This document shows, piece by piece, positions 17,582-26,310 of a stretch of 64,000 nucleotides of DNA. The DNA lies in NCBI RefSeq assembly GCF_000772085.1, contig NZ_CP009755.1, forward strand, positions 2,294,001-2,358,000, read 5' to 3'. How positions within the stretch are numbered: the stretch's first letter is position 1; each line of letters starts with the position of its first letter. The DNA is from Curtobacterium sp. MR_MD2014 (lineage in GTDB: Bacteria; Actinomycetota; Actinomycetes; Actinomycetales; Microbacteriaceae). The position numbers and the translations under genes are program-made. The notes below the pieces were generated by a model. That model worked only from the letters and a program-made list of their open reading frames with translations. It did not search any database and was not told where the DNA came from.

Positions 17582-19474
17582 ATGAGCCTCTTCTCCGCAC
17601 GCCGCAAGCCGTCCGAGGGCCCACGGGCGAGCTTCGGCCGCCTGCTGACCTACCTGTTCGAGAACAAGCCCGCGATGGCCCTGATCATCGTGCTGAGCGT
17701 CCTCGGAGCCGGCGCCTCGCTCGCGCAGCCGTTGCTCGTCAACCAGGTCGTCACCGCCGTGCAGCACGGCGAGACGCTCTCGATCCTGGTCTGGGCGCTC
17801 GTCGCCCTCGTGCTCGTCTCGGGCGTGCTGAACGGCGTGCAGCACTTCCTGCTCCAGCGCGCCGGTGAGGGCGTGGTGCTCTCCACCCGCCGCAAGCTCA
17901 TCGCGCGGATCCTCAACCTGCCGATCTCGGAGTTCGACACCCGCCGCACCGGCGACCTCGTGTCCCGCGTCGGCAGCGACACGACGCTCCTGCGCGCCGT
18001 GCTCACGCAGGGACTCATCGAGTCGATCGGTGGCGCCCTGACGTTCGTCGGCGCGATCATCGCCATGGCGGTCATCGACCCCCTGCTCCTCGGCATCACC
18101 GTCGTCATCGTCCTCGTCGCGATCGTCGTCGTCGGCGGGCTCAGCCGACGCATCCGCGTCGCGTCGAAGCGTGCCCAGGAGAAGGTCGGCGACCTGACCG
18201 CGGCGGTCGAGCGGGGCATCGGTGCCGTCCGCACGATCCGTGCCGCCGGGGCCACCGGCCGCGAGGTCGCCGAGGTCGACGGACACGCCACCGAGGCCTA
18301 CCGCCGCGGCCTGGACATCGCGAAGATGTCGGCGTTCGTGGTGCCGGTCGCGAGCATCGTGATGCAGGTCGCGTTCATCGCCGTGCTCGGGGTCGGGGGT
18401 GCACAGGTCGCCGCGGGGCAGATCACCATCGCCACGCTGATCACCTTCATCCTGCTGCTCTTCATGATGGTCATGCCGCTCGGGCAGGCCCTCGGCGCAG
18501 CCGTCGCGGTCGCGCAGGCACTCGGCGCCCTCGGCCGCATCGAGGAGATCCTGCACCTGCCGACGGAGGACCAGGACGACGGTGCCGTCCGGGTCGCCGC
18601 GGCGACGGAGACCGACGACGCGATCGCGTTCGAGCACGTGACGTTCCGGTACGCGCGGGCTGCGGATGCGACGGGCGCGGACGGAGCGTCGGGCGCGGAC
18701 GGCGCGACGGGCGCGGACGGCGCGACGGGCGCGGGCAGCGCGACGGACCGGTCGGGAGGCTCGGGTGCCGTCGACGCCGCACCCTCCGCCGAGGACGTGG
18801 TGCTGGACGACGTGTCGTTCCGCGTGCCCCGCGGCGCGCGGGTGGCGCTGGTCGGCCCCTCCGGGGCCGGCAAGTCCACGACGCTCGCGCTCATCGAGCG
18901 CTTCTACGACCCGACCTCGGGCGTGATCCGGCTCGGCGGCGTCGACGTCCGCGGGCTCGACCGCGCCGAGCTCCGCGCGCAGATCGGGTACGTCGAGCAG
19001 GACGCCCCCGTGCTCGCCGGCACCATCCGGGCGAACCTGCTGCTCGGCTCCCCCGACGCGTCCGAGGCCGAGTGCGTCCGGGTGCTCGAGGCCGTCAACC
19101 TCGGCGACGTGCTGCACCGCGACCCCCGCGGGCTCGACGCCCAGGTCGGTGAGGACGGCGTCATGCTGTCCGGCGGTGAGCGGCAACGGCTCGCGATCGC
19201 CCGAGCGCTGCTCGCCGCTCCCCCGATCCTGCTGCTCGACGAGTCGACGTCCTCGCTCGACGGGGTGAACGAGCAGAAGATGCGGCTCGCGATCGACGCC
19301 GTCGCGGCCGACCGGACGCTGCTCGTCATCGCCCACCGGCTGTCGACCGTCGTCGACTCCGACGTCATCGTCGTGCTCGAGCACGGTCGTGTCGTCGGCA
19401 CGGGCACGCACTCGGAGCTCGTGCAGTCCACCCCGCTCTACCGCGACCTCGCGAAGCACCAGCTGCTCGTCTGA
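17582..19474 (+). CDS. ABC transporter, fused membrane and ATPase domains (exporter type)
   Basis: A 630-residue half-transporter acting as a dimer. Residues about 25-325 form the six-helix membrane domain (NKPAMALIIVLSVLGAGASL). The ATPase has Walker A LVGPSGAGKSTTLAL near residue 425, signature LSGGERQRLAIARALL, Walker B ILLLDESTSSLD and the H-loop IAHRLSTV. Between the first strand of the ATPase (HVTFRYARA) and the Walker A is an unusual Ala/Gly/Asp/Thr-rich insert coded by four 18-bp repeats. Substrate is unknown; multidrug or lipid export is usual for the family. Start is ATG 17582 after AGGAA; longer frame upstream lacks membrane-domain similarity. Confidence 0.9.
   Translation: MSLFSARRKPSEGPRASFGRLLTYLFENKPAMALIIVLSVLGAGASLAQPLLVNQVVTAVQHGETLSILVWALVALVLVSGVLNGVQHFLLQRAGEGVVLSTRRKLIARILNLPISEFDTRRTGDLVSRVGSDTTLLRAVLTQGLIESIGGALTFVGAIIAMAVIDPLLLGITVVIVLVAIVVVGGLSRRIRVASKRAQEKVGDLTAAVERGIGAVRTIRAAGATGREVAEVDGHATEAYRRGLDIAKMSAFVVPVASIVMQVAFIAVLGVGGAQVAAGQITIATLITFILLLFMMVMPLGQALGAAVAVAQALGALGRIEEILHLPTEDQDDGAVRVAAATETDDAIAFEHVTFRYARAADATGADGASGADGATGADGATGAGSATDRSGGSGAVDAAPSAEDVVLDDVSFRVPRGARVALVGPSGAGKSTTLALIERFYDPTSGVIRLGGVDVRGLDRAELRAQIGYVEQDAPVLAGTIRANLLLGSPDASEAECVRVLEAVNLGDVLHRDPRGLDAQVGEDGVMLSGGERQRLAIARALLAAPPILLLDESTSSLDGVNEQKMRLAIDAVAADRTLLVIAHRLSTVVDSDVIVVLEHGRVVGTGTHSELVQSTPLYRDLAKHQLLV
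18668..18739 (+). repeat. 18-bp tandem repeat coding a linker in the ABC ATPase
   Basis: Four near-identical 18-base units (consensus GCGACGGGCGCGGACGGC) encode (A/S)TGADGA-type hexapeptides. Such in-frame repeats expand and contract by slippage, so linker length may vary between strains. Confidence 0.8.
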
Positions 19475-19489
19475 CGTCGATCCCGCGGA

Positions 19490-19549
19490 ACGCAACGTCG
19501 GCGGTTCCTCGCAGGGCTGTACCGCTGCGAGGAACCGCCGACGTTGCGT
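19490..19549. terminator. Long hairpin between convergent genes
   Basis: Perfect 25-base arms beginning ACGCAACGTCGGCGGTTCC around a 10-base loop. It lies between the ABC gene end (19474) and the aldehyde dehydrogenase end (19564) and can end both transcripts. Its arm sequence is unlike the GGGAGGC family. Confidence 0.75.
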
Positions 19550-19563
19550 CGTGCGGAGGGGGG

Positions 19564-21090
19564 TCAGGCGGCGAAGGGGTCCGGCGTGAGGACGTAGACC
19601 GACTCCAGGTACTCCTCGAGGCCCTCGTGCGAACCCTCGCGGCCGAGCCCCGAGGACTTGACCCCGCCGAACGGGAACGCCGCGTTCGACACGACGCCCG
19701 TGTTCAGCCCGAGCATGCCCGTCTCGAGACGCTCGGCGAGCCGCTGACCGCGCCGGAGGTCGGTCGTGAACGCGTACGCGACGAGCCCGTACTCGGTGTC
19801 GTTCGCGAGGCGGATGCCCTCCTCCTCGGTGGCGAACCGCGTGATCGACACGACCGGCCCGAAGATCTCGGTGGTGAGGATGTCCGACCCCGGCGGGACC
19901 TCGTCGAGCACCGTCGGTGCGTAGAACGTGCCCGGACGGTCGACCCGCTCCCCGCCGGTCACGAGCCGGGCACCCCGCTGCACGGCGTCGTCGACGAGCC
20001 CGGCGGCCTTGTCCACGGCGCGGTCGTCGATCAGCGGACCGATGGTGGTCCCGTCCTCGGTGCCCCGGCCGATCCGCAGTCCGTCGACCTTCGCGGTGAG
20101 CGCCGCGGTGAAGGCCTCGGCGATGCCCTCCTGCACGAAGAAGCGGTTCGCCGCCGTGCAGGCCTCGCCGACGTTGCGGAACTTCGCCTGCATGGCCGCC
20201 GTGACCGCCTCGTCGAGGTCGGCGTCGTCGAAGACGAGGAGCGGAGCGTTGCCGCCGAGCTCCATGCTCGTCTTGAGGACGTTGTCGGCGGCCTGCTTGA
20301 GGAGTGCCGATCCGACCGGCGTCGAACCGGTGAAGGTGAGCTTGCGCAGTCGGCGGTCGGCGATGATCGGCTCCGACAGCGCCTTCGCATCGCGCGAGGG
20401 CACCACGTTGAGCACACCGTCGGGCAGCCCGGCGCGGCGGAACAACTCGACCAGGAAGAGCGTCGTGAGCGGCGTGAGGTCCGCCGGCTTCAGCACGACC
20501 GTGCAGCCGGCCGCGAGTGCCGGGCCGATCTTGCGCGTCGCCATCGCGAGGGGGAAGTTCCACGGCGTGATCGCGTAGACGGGACCGACGGGGCGTCGGA
20601 GCACGATGCCGCGTCCGGTGCCCTCCGGGTTGGTGCGGTAGTCACCCGAGATGCGGACGGCCTCCTCCGAGAACCACCGGAGGAACTCGCTGCCGTAGGC
20701 GACCTCGCCCCGGGACTCGGCGAGGGGCTTGCCCATCTCGAGCGTCATCAGGGCGGCGAGGTCGTCCTCGTGCTCGTGGGCCAGGTCGAACGCCCGGCGC
20801 AGGATGTCCGACCGTCGCCGCGGCGCGGTCGAGGCCCAGGCCTCCTGCGCGGCCACGGCGGCGTCGAGGGCGGCGATGCCGTCCTCGGGCGTCGCGTCGG
20901 CGACCTCGGCGAGGACCTCGCCCGTGCTGGGGTCGCGGACGGGGAAGGTCGCGCCGCCGCTCGCGGCGCGCCAAGAGCCGCCGATGAAGAGTCCGGTGGG
21001 GACGTCGGCGACGGTGACGTGGTCGTCCGAGACGGTGGTGGTCGGGCCGGCCGGGGTGGGTCCGCTGGCCGTGGTGGTGGGTGCGGTCAC
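19564..21090 (-). CDS. NAD(P)-dependent succinate-semialdehyde/aldehyde dehydrogenase
   Basis: A 508-residue aldehyde dehydrogenase. Visible are the cofactor motif ITPWNFPLAMATRKIGPALA, FTGSTPVGSALL, the general base Glu in SMELGGNAPLLVF (near 276) and the catalytic Cys in NVGEACTAANRFF (near 310). GPLIDDRAVDKAAGLVDDA and the C-terminal GGVKSSGLGREGSHEGLEEY match the GabD-like succinate-semialdehyde subfamily. It converts an aldehyde, most likely succinic semialdehyde, to the acid. The GTG start at 21090 overlaps the pncA stop (GTGA) and follows GGAGGAG. The first ~35 residues are Thr/Pro-rich. Confidence 0.9.
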   Translation of the reverse strand: MTAPTTTASGPTPAGPTTTVSDDHVTVADVPTGLFIGGSWRAASGGATFPVRDPSTGEVLAEVADATPEDGIAALDAAVAAQEAWASTAPRRRSDILRRAFDLAHEHEDDLAALMTLEMGKPLAESRGEVAYGSEFLRWFSEEAVRISGDYRTNPEGTGRGIVLRRPVGPVYAITPWNFPLAMATRKIGPALAAGCTVVLKPADLTPLTTLFLVELFRRAGLPDGVLNVVPSRDAKALSEPIIADRRLRKLTFTGSTPVGSALLKQAADNVLKTSMELGGNAPLLVFDDADLDEAVTAAMQAKFRNVGEACTAANRFFVQEGIAEAFTAALTAKVDGLRIGRGTEDGTTIGPLIDDRAVDKAAGLVDDAVQRGARLVTGGERVDRPGTFYAPTVLDEVPPGSDILTTEIFGPVVSITRFATEEEGIRLANDTEYGLVAYAFTTDLRRGQRLAERLETGMLGLNTGVVSNAAFPFGGVKSSGLGREGSHEGLEEYLESVYVLTPDPFAA

Positions 21091-21707
21091 AGTACTGCTC
21101 CTCCGGGGTTCGCGAGCCCCTCGTCCATGTCGCTGTGGTCGACGTGCCCGCCGACCGCGCTGATCTCGTCCAGGGCCCGTGCGCTGCGGTCCGGGTCCAC
21201 CCCGGCCACGAGGTCGTCGTAGACGGCGACGTCGTACCCGGCGGCCCGCGCGTCGAGCGCCGTGGCGCGCACGCAGTGGTCGGTGGCGATGCCGACGATG
21301 TCCACCGTCGTCACCCGACGGTCGGCGAGGAGGTCCGGCAGCGCGGTGCCGTCGTCCGTGCTCGCCTGGAACGCCGAGTAGTCCGGCCGGCCCCGCCCCT
21401 TGAACACGTCGACGTCGATGACGCTCGTGTCGAGGTCCGGGTGGTACGCCGCACCGGGCGTGCCGCCGACGCAGTGCACCGGCCACGTGTCCACGAAGTC
21501 CGGCCCCTCGGGTCCGGCGAAGTGTCCGCCGTTGTCGTCGTCGCCGTGGTGCCAGTCACGGGAGCCGACGATGAGGTCGTACTCGTCCGCGTGCCGACGG
21601 AGGAACGCGCTGATGCGCTCCGCGACGGCCGCGCCCCCGGTCACACCGAGCGCGCCGCCCTCCGTGAAGTCGTTCTGGACGTCGACGACGAGCAGTGCCC
21701 TGGCCAT
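21087..21707 (-). CDS. pncA: Nicotinamidase
   Basis: A 206-residue isochorismatase-fold amidase turning nicotinamide into nicotinate for NAD salvage; the same enzyme type activates pyrazinamide. The catalytic triad is Asp9 (VVDVQNDF), Lys103 (DVFKGRGRPD) and Cys145 (GIATDHCVRAT). Metal ligands sit in SRDWHHGDD and the nearby GGHF. ATG 21707 was preferred to one five codons earlier because family members begin at this Met and a CAGGAT box lies just upstream. It is coupled by four bases to the dehydrogenase downstream. Confidence 0.95.
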   Translation of the reverse strand: MARALLVVDVQNDFTEGGALGVTGGAAVAERISAFLRRHADEYDLIVGSRDWHHGDDDNGGHFAGPEGPDFVDTWPVHCVGGTPGAAYHPDLDTSVIDVDVFKGRGRPDYSAFQASTDDGTALPDLLADRRVTTVDIVGIATDHCVRATALDARAAGYDVAVYDDLVAGVDPDRSARALDEISAVGGHVDHSDMDEGLANPGGAVL

Positions 21708-21747
21708 GCATCCATCCTGCACCCGGCACCCTGCGGCTTCGTGGACG

Positions 21748-23244
21748 TCAGGACGAGGTCAGGCTCCCACCGCACCGGTACGTCGCCGCGGTGACGGCGT
21801 CGAGCGCCGGCAGTGCCGCGGCACGCGGGGACCCGATCGCGTAGAACGCGAAGGTGAGACGTCGGCCGTCCGCCGCGTCGATGTACCCGCCGAGCGTGTT
21901 CGCGCTGTCGATCCACCCGGTCTTCGCGTGCACCTTGCCGCGCGCCACCGCGTTCTCCCCCGTGAACCGGCTCGACAGGGTGCCGGACACCCCGGCGACC
22001 GGCAGCGCCCCGGACAGCACGCCGAGGCCCTTCTCGCCCGCGGCGACCGCGACCATGAGGTGGGCGACGAAGGACGGCGACACCGCGTTCGCCGCGCTCT
22101 CCCCCGAGCCGTCCTTGATCGTGATGCCCGCGGGATCGACGCCGTAGCCGGCGAGTGCCTCCTGGTAGACGCCGGTCAGCGACGCCGCCGACCCGCCTGC
22201 ACCGGACTCCTTCGACGAGACGCGCGCCAGCATCTCGGCCAGGGTGTTGTCGGAGTTCGGGATCATCTGCCCGATCAACGTCGACACCGGCTGCGAGGAG
22301 ACCGAGGCGATCTGGTCCGTGCTCGTGGTCGCGCGCTGCACCACCTGCGCGTTCCCGGCTCCTGCGACGCCCGCGTTCGCCAGTGCCGTGCGGAAGGCTG
22401 CTCCGGCGCGACCGACCGGGTCGGTGGAGCGGGGCGAGGTCGCAGCGGCCGGGTTCGCCCGGTCGCCGTCGACCATGAGCGCGGTGACCCGGGGCTGGTA
22501 CCCGATGGTGCGCTCGCTCTCCGGCCAGGTCGGGTCCCACGCGTCGGCGTCGTCCCAGTAGCTGTCGTCGGCGACGATCGTCGTCACCGGGGCGTCACCG
22601 AGGGCCGCCTTCACCTGCTGTGCGAGCTGCGCGAGGGTCGGCGCGCCCGGGTACACCGTGCCGTTGCCGGCCGAGAGCGTCGCATCGCCGTGACCGACGA
22701 GCGCGACGGTGCCGTCGGCCTCCTTCGTCACCGTGGTCGGGATGCGGTGGTCGCCGCCGAGGACCGCGAGGGCCGTGGCGCTCGTCAGCGTCTTCATCAC
22801 GCTGCCGGTCTGTGCCGCCTCCTCCCCGTTCCGTGAGAACAGCGTCTCCCCGGACTCCGCGTCCATGACGAAGCCCTCGAAGGACCCGAGGCCGGCTGCC
22901 GAGGCCGCGGCGTCGATCGTGCAGGTCCGCAGGGCCGACGGGCCGGCGGCGTCGTCCGGCACCGAGCGGGACTCGTCCGTCGGCGTCGCACTCGGTGTCG
23001 CGGAGCTCCGGGGCGTGTCCGACGGCGCGGGCGTCGCGGCGGCCGACCGCGTCGCCGCGGACGGGCGGGACGGCATCGTCGCGGCAGCCACGGCGACCGA
23101 GGCGCCCGAGCCCAGCAGGAGGACACCGACGAGACCACCGGCGATCCACGGGACCGGTCGGCGAGCCGCGGAGCGGCGCAGGGACCCGACGGCGCCGCGG
23201 AGGCGTGCCGGGACGGACTTCGACGTGGGCTGCTGGTCGGACAT
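21748..23244 (-). CDS. dacB: D-alanyl-D-alanine carboxypeptidase/endopeptidase (PBP4 family)
   Basis: A 498-residue cell-wall enzyme trimming peptidoglycan stem peptides outside the cell. A cytoplasmic N-terminus (~35 residues) is followed by one membrane anchor (WIAGGLVGVLLLGSGASVAV), a Ser/Ala/Thr/Pro-rich linker, and the PBP4 catalytic domain. Active-site motifs are SVMK (TGSVMKTLTS), SDN (PNSDNTLAEML) and KTG (VHAKTGWIDSANT). Start ATG 23244 has TAGGAT eight bases ahead; this promoter lies in the end of the upstream oxidoreductase gene. Confidence 0.93.
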   Translation of the reverse strand: MSDQQPTSKSVPARLRGAVGSLRRSAARRPVPWIAGGLVGVLLLGSGASVAVAAATMPSRPSAATRSAAATPAPSDTPRSSATPSATPTDESRSVPDDAAGPSALRTCTIDAAASAAGLGSFEGFVMDAESGETLFSRNGEEAAQTGSVMKTLTSATALAVLGGDHRIPTTVTKEADGTVALVGHGDATLSAGNGTVYPGAPTLAQLAQQVKAALGDAPVTTIVADDSYWDDADAWDPTWPESERTIGYQPRVTALMVDGDRANPAAATSPRSTDPVGRAGAAFRTALANAGVAGAGNAQVVQRATTSTDQIASVSSQPVSTLIGQMIPNSDNTLAEMLARVSSKESGAGGSAASLTGVYQEALAGYGVDPAGITIKDGSGESAANAVSPSFVAHLMVAVAAGEKGLGVLSGALPVAGVSGTLSSRFTGENAVARGKVHAKTGWIDSANTLGGYIDAADGRRLTFAFYAIGSPRAAALPALDAVTAATYRCGGSLTSS

Positions 23245-23255
23245 CGCGACCGATC

Positions 23256-24326
23256 CTACGGAACCGCGGGAGGAGCCTCCAGACCGGATCGGTCGCCGGC
23301 GCACCCGCCGGCGCACGTCAGTCGGCCGACGGGTGCGTCAGATCCGTCGTCGTCGGCCGCGTAGCGGACGCCCACCTGCCGACGGGCCTCGTCCATGACG
23401 GCCGTGATCGCGATCGTCTCCTCGGGGTCCATCGGGCCACCCTCGTGCGTCCCGGAGGTGACCATCGCCTCGAACGCACGCGCCTCGTGGGCGTAGCCGG
23501 CGAGCTCCTCGCGCGAGTCGAACTCCTCGAGGACCGTGCCGTCGCGGTCACGGAGCCGCCACGTGGTGGGCGTGTACCAGGTGTCGTCGAGGTCGATGCG
23601 CCCGTCCTCGCCGATGATCGACGCGGTGTTCGGGCTCCGCAGGTCCAGGCTGAAGTGGATCATCGACTGGGCACCGCCCTCGTGGGTGAGCACCAGGCCC
23701 ATCTGGGTGTCGACGCCCTGGTCGCTCAGCGTGCCCGCGGCGGTGACCGCGGTCGGCACGCCGAGCACGTCCACCGCGAACGAGATCGGGTACACGCCGA
23801 GGTCGAGGATCGCGCCGCCGCCGAGCGCCGGGTCGTTCAGCCGGTGGCGGGGATCGCTGGGCAGGGCCTGGTGGTGGGTGGCCTCGACCAGGCGCGGGCG
23901 TCCGATGCGCCCCTCGGCCACGAGCTCGCGGATCATCCGCATCTGCGGCAGGAAGCGGGTCCACATCGCCTCGGTCACGGCGACGTCGGCGCGGCGGGCG
24001 GCGTCGACCACCCGACGCGCCTCGGCCGCGGTGATGGTGAACGCCTTCTCGACCAGGACGTGCTTGCCTGCGGCTATCGCGAGCAGGGCGTCCTCGGCGT
24101 GACGCGAGTGCGGTGTGGCGACGTAGACGGCGTCGACGTCCGGGTCGGCGACCAGGTCCGCGTAGGAGCCGTGCGCGCGGGCGATGCCGTGCTCGGCGGC
24201 GAAGGCCTCGGCGGACTCACGCGTGCGGCTCCCCACCGCGACGAAGTCGATCCCCGCGGCGGTGCAGTCCGCCACGAACGAGTGGGCGATGCCGCCCGTA
24301 CCGATGACTCCCCAGCGAACCGTCAT
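23256..24326 (-). CDS. Gfo/Idh/MocA family oxidoreductase
   Basis: A 356-residue NAD(P)-dependent dehydrogenase of sugars or related polyols. The N-terminal Rossmann motif is RWGVIGTGGIAHSFVAD, then AVYVATPHSRHAEDALLAI and the EKAFTITAAEA block (EKP-type catalytic Lys region). The C-terminal domain has GGGAILDLGVYPISFAVDVLG. The last ~28 residues (SDAPVGRLTCAGGC...) extend past the usual end. Start ATG 24326 has TAGACA six bases ahead. Substrate is not deducible; it is not coupled to its neighbours. Confidence 0.88.
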   Translation of the reverse strand: MTVRWGVIGTGGIAHSFVADCTAAGIDFVAVGSRTRESAEAFAAEHGIARAHGSYADLVADPDVDAVYVATPHSRHAEDALLAIAAGKHVLVEKAFTITAAEARRVVDAARRADVAVTEAMWTRFLPQMRMIRELVAEGRIGRPRLVEATHHQALPSDPRHRLNDPALGGGAILDLGVYPISFAVDVLGVPTAVTAAGTLSDQGVDTQMGLVLTHEGGAQSMIHFSLDLRSPNTASIIGEDGRIDLDDTWYTPTTWRLRDRDGTVLEEFDSREELAGYAHEARAFEAMVTSGTHEGGPMDPEETIAITAVMDEARRQVGVRYAADDDGSDAPVGRLTCAGGCAGDRSGLEAPPAVP

Positions 24327-24470
24327 GCCACCTGTCTACCAGCCGGTCGCCGGGCGACGACGCGGCGGGCACCTGTACGGACCCACATGGACCACTCGGC
24401 TGACCGACAACTAGCGTGCTGCTGTCCCCCGATCGGGGGCGGTCCCCGACTCGAAGGTCACCAGGTCTCC

Positions 24471-26129
24471 ATGCGCCGATCCCTCCGCACCGCCGTCGCC
24501 ACGAGCGCGGCACTCCTCGTCGTGTCCACCGTCCTCACCGCGGCGCCGGCCGACGCGCACGGCTGGACGCCGCCCGCTCACGGCCCCGACTCCTCGCTCG
24601 CCCCGAGGACGCACTTCACGATGGCCGCGGACGGCTCCTCCGGCGCCACCGAGGGCGGCGAGGGCATCCCGAACATCGACTCCGTCAAGAAGACCATCGC
24701 CACCTACTACGGCGACCCCGGCACCGGACTCGCGAACCGAACCGACTCCCCCTACGTCCGCGAGGTGCGGTCGATCGTCGACCGCGAGACGCGCCAGCTC
24801 CGCCGCATCCACGACCGCGCCGTCCGGCACGGGCAGCGCCCGGCGATCGTCCTCGACGCCGACGACACCACGCTGTGGACCTACGACATGGAGGTCGCGG
24901 ACATGCACTTCGTCTTCGACCCCGCGCGCCAGGACGAGTGGGTGCAGGACCAGCGCTTCCCCGCGACCCCGTCCATGGTCGGCTTCGTGAACCGCGCGCA
25001 GGCGATGGGCTTCACCGTGTTCGGCCTGACCGGCCGCACCGACGACCAGAAGACGGCGACCGTGCAGAACCTGGCGAAGGTCGGCTACACGGCCTTCTCC
25101 GAGGACCACTTCTTCACGAAGTGGACGGGGACCGGCGCGTCCCAGCAGCCGTCCTGGATCACCTGCGCAGCCGCGAAGTGCACCACCGTCGAGTACAAGG
25201 CACTAACCCGGAAGCACATCGAGCAGGACCTCGGCTACGACATCGCACTGAACGTCGGTGACCAGTGGAGCGACCTGCAGGGCGGGTACGCCGACCGGAC
25301 GCTGAAGCTGCCGAACCCCACGTACTCCCTGCCCTCGGCGGACCTGCCCGGCGTCCGCGAACCCCGCCTCGCCCCGAGGACCCACTTCACGATGGCCGCC
25401 GACGGCTCCTCCGGCGCCACGCAGGGCGGCGAGGGCATCCCGAACATCGACTCCGTCAAGAAGACCATCGCCACCTACTACGGCGACCCCGGCACCGGAC
25501 TCGCGAACCGCACCGACTCCCCCTACGTCCGCGAGACGGCCCGGCTCGTGGCACGGCAGGCCCCCGCGATCGCCCGGCAGTGCGCCGTCGCCCGGCAGCA
25601 GCACCGCAACCCGGCGATCGTCCTGGACGCCGACGACACGACGCTGTGGACCTACGACATGGAGGTCGCCGCGATGCACTTCGTGTTCGACCCCGCACTG
25701 CAGGACGAGTGGGTGCAGGACCAGCGCTTCCCCGCGACGCCGGGCATGCCGACGCTCGTCGCCGCCGCGCAGCAGGCGGGCTGCACCGTCATCGGCGTGA
25801 CCGGTCGGAACGAGGCGCAGCAGGACGCCACCATCGCGAACCTGCACGCCGTCGGCTACCCGCAGTTCGCCGCGACCACCGACGGGAACCGGACCTACTA
25901 CACGAAGTGGACCGGCACCGGCAGCTCCCAGCAGCCGTCGTACGTGACCTGCGCCGCCGCGAAGTGCACGACCGTCGAGTACAAGGCGCAGACCCGGGCG
26001 CACATCGAGTCCCCCGCCGGCGGCGGGTACGACGTGGTCGCGAACCTCGGCGACCAGTACAGCGACCTGCTCGGCGGATCGTCGGACCGGAGCATCAAGC
26101 TGCCGAAGCCGGCCTACTACCTGCCCTAG
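24471..26129 (+). CDS. Secreted tandem-domain HAD acid phosphatase (class B type)
   Basis: A 552-residue exported protein. A signal peptide (MRRSLRTAVATSAALLVVS...APADA) is followed by two complete HAD phosphatase domains, about residues 43-300 and 300-552. Each has the nucleophile motif LDADDTTLWTYDME, the Thr motif (GLTGRTDDQ; GVTGRNEAQ), a Lys region (VEYKALTRKHI; VEYKAQTRAHI), and the acidic motif (LNVGDQWSDLQGG; ANLGDQYSDLLGG). It probably releases phosphate from organic phosphates outside the cell. The two halves share blocks of almost identical DNA, so the gene arose by internal duplication. Start ATG 24471 begins the signal peptide; open frame further upstream is shadow. Confidence 0.88.
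   Translation: MRRSLRTAVATSAALLVVSTVLTAAPADAHGWTPPAHGPDSSLAPRTHFTMAADGSSGATEGGEGIPNIDSVKKTIATYYGDPGTGLANRTDSPYVREVRSIVDRETRQLRRIHDRAVRHGQRPAIVLDADDTTLWTYDMEVADMHFVFDPARQDEWVQDQRFPATPSMVGFVNRAQAMGFTVFGLTGRTDDQKTATVQNLAKVGYTAFSEDHFFTKWTGTGASQQPSWITCAAAKCTTVEYKALTRKHIEQDLGYDIALNVGDQWSDLQGGYADRTLKLPNPTYSLPSADLPGVREPRLAPRTHFTMAADGSSGATQGGEGIPNIDSVKKTIATYYGDPGTGLANRTDSPYVRETARLVARQAPAIARQCAVARQQHRNPAIVLDADDTTLWTYDMEVAAMHFVFDPALQDEWVQDQRFPATPGMPTLVAAAQQAGCTVIGVTGRNEAQQDATIANLHAVGYPQFAATTDGNRTYYTKWTGTGSSQQPSYVTCAAAKCTTVEYKAQTRAHIESPAGGGYDVVANLGDQYSDLLGGSSDRSIKLPKPAYYLP
24597..24764 (+). repeat. Intragenic direct repeat, copy 1
   Basis: This 168-base block reappears 771 bases downstream with only about five mismatches, in frame. 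It codes PRTHFTMAADGSSGAT through PYVRE at the start of HAD domain 1. Confidence 0.9.
25368..25535 (+). repeat. Intragenic direct repeat, copy 2
   Basis: Second copy of the 168-base block, at the start of HAD domain 2. Identity with copy 1 (about 97 percent) is higher than for the flanking parts of the two domains, which suggests recent duplication or gene conversion. Confidence 0.9.
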
Positions 26130-26148
26130 CCGGACCGCTCGGCAACGA

Positions 26149-26187
26149 CGGAACCCCCGGTCGGACACTGTCCGACCGGGGGTTCCG
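26149..26187. terminator. Perfect hairpin between phosphatase gene and tRNA-Thr
   Basis: Perfect 19-base arms beginning CGGAACCCCCGGTCGGACA around one base. It follows the phosphatase stop by 20 bases on plus and the tRNA 3' end by 7 bases on minus, so it can end both transcripts. Confidence 0.8.
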
Positions 26188-26193
26188 GTGTCG

Positions 26194-26266
26194 AGCCGCC
26201 TGTCGGAATCGAACCGACGACCTATTCATTACGAGTGAATCGCTCTGCCGACTGAGCTAAGGCGGC
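26194..26266 (-). tRNA. tRNA-Thr (anticodon CGT)
   Basis: A 73-base cloverleaf. The acceptor GCCGCCT pairs with AGGCGGC, D arm is GCTC/GAGC, the anticodon stem ATTCA/TGAAT encloses loop CTCGTAA (anticodon CGT, reads ACG), and the T arm is GTCGG-TTCGATT-CCGAC. The 3' CCA is not encoded. A TGTATAGT extended -10 box lies at about 26300-26307 upstream. Confidence 0.96.
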
Positions 26267-26299
26267 GGACGCTCCGTTCCCGGAGCGGCACGAGCAATG

Positions 26300-26307
26300 A
26301 CTATACA
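26300..26307 (-). promoter_or_regulatory. tRNA-Thr promoter -10 region
   Basis: The minus strand reads TGTATAGT, an extended -10 box, 34 bases before the tRNA. It lies just past the TetR gene's stop, so the tRNA is probably transcribed on its own. Confidence 0.5.
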
Positions 26308-26310
26308 GGT

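Noticed and set aside
17180..20563. Long minus-strand open frame across the ABC transporter and its neighbours
   Set aside because: It spans two convergent real genes in other frames and carries no domain.
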